Below, piece by piece: positions 5,018 to 5,100 of a stretch of 5,100 bases of DNA. This DNA comes from Bacteroidota bacterium (GTDB taxonomy: Bacteria > Bacteroidota > Bacteroidia > Chitinophagales > LD1): NCBI GenBank assembly GCA_018267435.1, contig JAFDYM010000017.1, forward strand, positions 1 to 5,100. The letters are read 5' to 3'. Positions within the stretch are counted from its first letter, which is position 1, and every line of letters begins with the position of its first letter. The position numbers and the translations under genes are program-made. Under the pieces are notes generated by a model. That model was given only the letters and a program-made list of their open reading frames with translations, did no database searches and had not been told where the DNA came from.

Positions 5018-5100
5018 TTACGAATATACAATATCAGGTAAAAGATCAGCAGGAGTTAGGTAGTTCAAAGCTTTGTGTGGGCGGTGATGGTTGTAGTCTA
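5018..5100 (-). CDS. IS3-family transposase, C-terminal fragment
   Basis: Read on the minus strand, the last 27 residues are visible. They include YNHHRPHKALNYLTPADLL and a short tail PDIVYS before the TAA at 5018-5020. The pattern Y-N-x-x-R-P-H-K-A-L-x-Y-L-T-P is the hallmark C-terminal end of the DDE integrase core of IS3-family OrfB transposases. The catalytic D, D and E residues and the OrfA frame lie outside the window. The subgroup cannot be assigned from this piece. Confidence 0.88.
   Translation of the reverse strand, partial: DYNHHRPHKALNYLTPADLLPDIVYS

Larger units (their letters stand above)
4916..5100 (-). mobile_element. IS3-family insertion sequence, one end (partial)
   Basis: The window enters an insertion sequence at about 4916. 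Three things support this: the DUF2200 frame stops abruptly, IS3-family elements typically end in TG...CA (here TGAAAATTGAGCC), and a transposase C-terminus is encoded inward from it on the minus strand. About 100 noncoding bases lie between the element's end and the transposase stop codon. The rest of the element, including the other inverted repeat and the target duplication, lies beyond the window, so the exact boundary is inferred. Confidence 0.7.

Noticed and set aside
1..5100. CRISPR array, tRNA or rRNA genes, Cap2/Cap3 ancillary CBASS genes, integrase
   Set aside because: I looked for them and saw none. The repeats present are palindromes and one short direct repeat, not evenly spaced arrays.

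Overview
The window looks like a Bacteroidota chromosome. The evidence is a TAnnTTTG-type promoter box, A-rich start regions with few Shine-Dalgarno sequences, modular GC-rich palindromes of a kind I associate with that phylum, and the gene content. It has two compositional worlds. The flanking genes, the icmF 3' end (1-771) and the DUF2200 gene (4610-4918), are GC-richer and strongly prefer the isoleucine codon ATA (15 of 17 Ile codons in the icmF fragment). The middle, about 1100-4290, is visibly AT-rich with mixed Ile codons, which suggests acquired DNA.

Layout: 1-771 (+) is the C-terminus of a fused isobutyryl-CoA mutase (IcmF). It is followed at once by an imperfect second copy of its last ~29 bp and by a cluster of short perfect palindromes (781-958). 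A strong hairpin terminator at 1016-1048, with its longest T-run on the minus strand, closes a minus-strand operon. In transcription order that operon is a CD-NTase of the CdnE type (3425-2373), a TIR-STING effector (Cap12, about 2380-1451, overlapping the cyclase gene) and an unrecognised 99-aa protein (1439-1140). The first two genes form a compact type I CBASS anti-phage system: infection triggers cyclic dinucleotide synthesis (c-di-GMP in characterised STING systems), STING binds it, and the TIR domain destroys NAD+ so the cell aborts. The third gene is not part of the canonical two-gene type I CBASS and is the most interesting unknown in the operon.

Divergent from the operon, after ~490 bp of AT-rich intergenic DNA, lies a complete small plus-strand unit. 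It has a TATATTTG promoter (3919-3926), a ~135-nt leader with strong predicted folding, an ORF for a 57-aa hydrophobic protein (4071-4244) and a clear intrinsic terminator (4260-4289). I recognise neither the RNA nor the peptide.

The right end holds inverted repeats (4298-4328 and 4552-4591), then a DUF2200 gene whose last residues appear cut off by an IS3-family element. The IS terminus supplies the stop codon, and the end of its transposase gene runs off the window on the minus strand (5100-5018).
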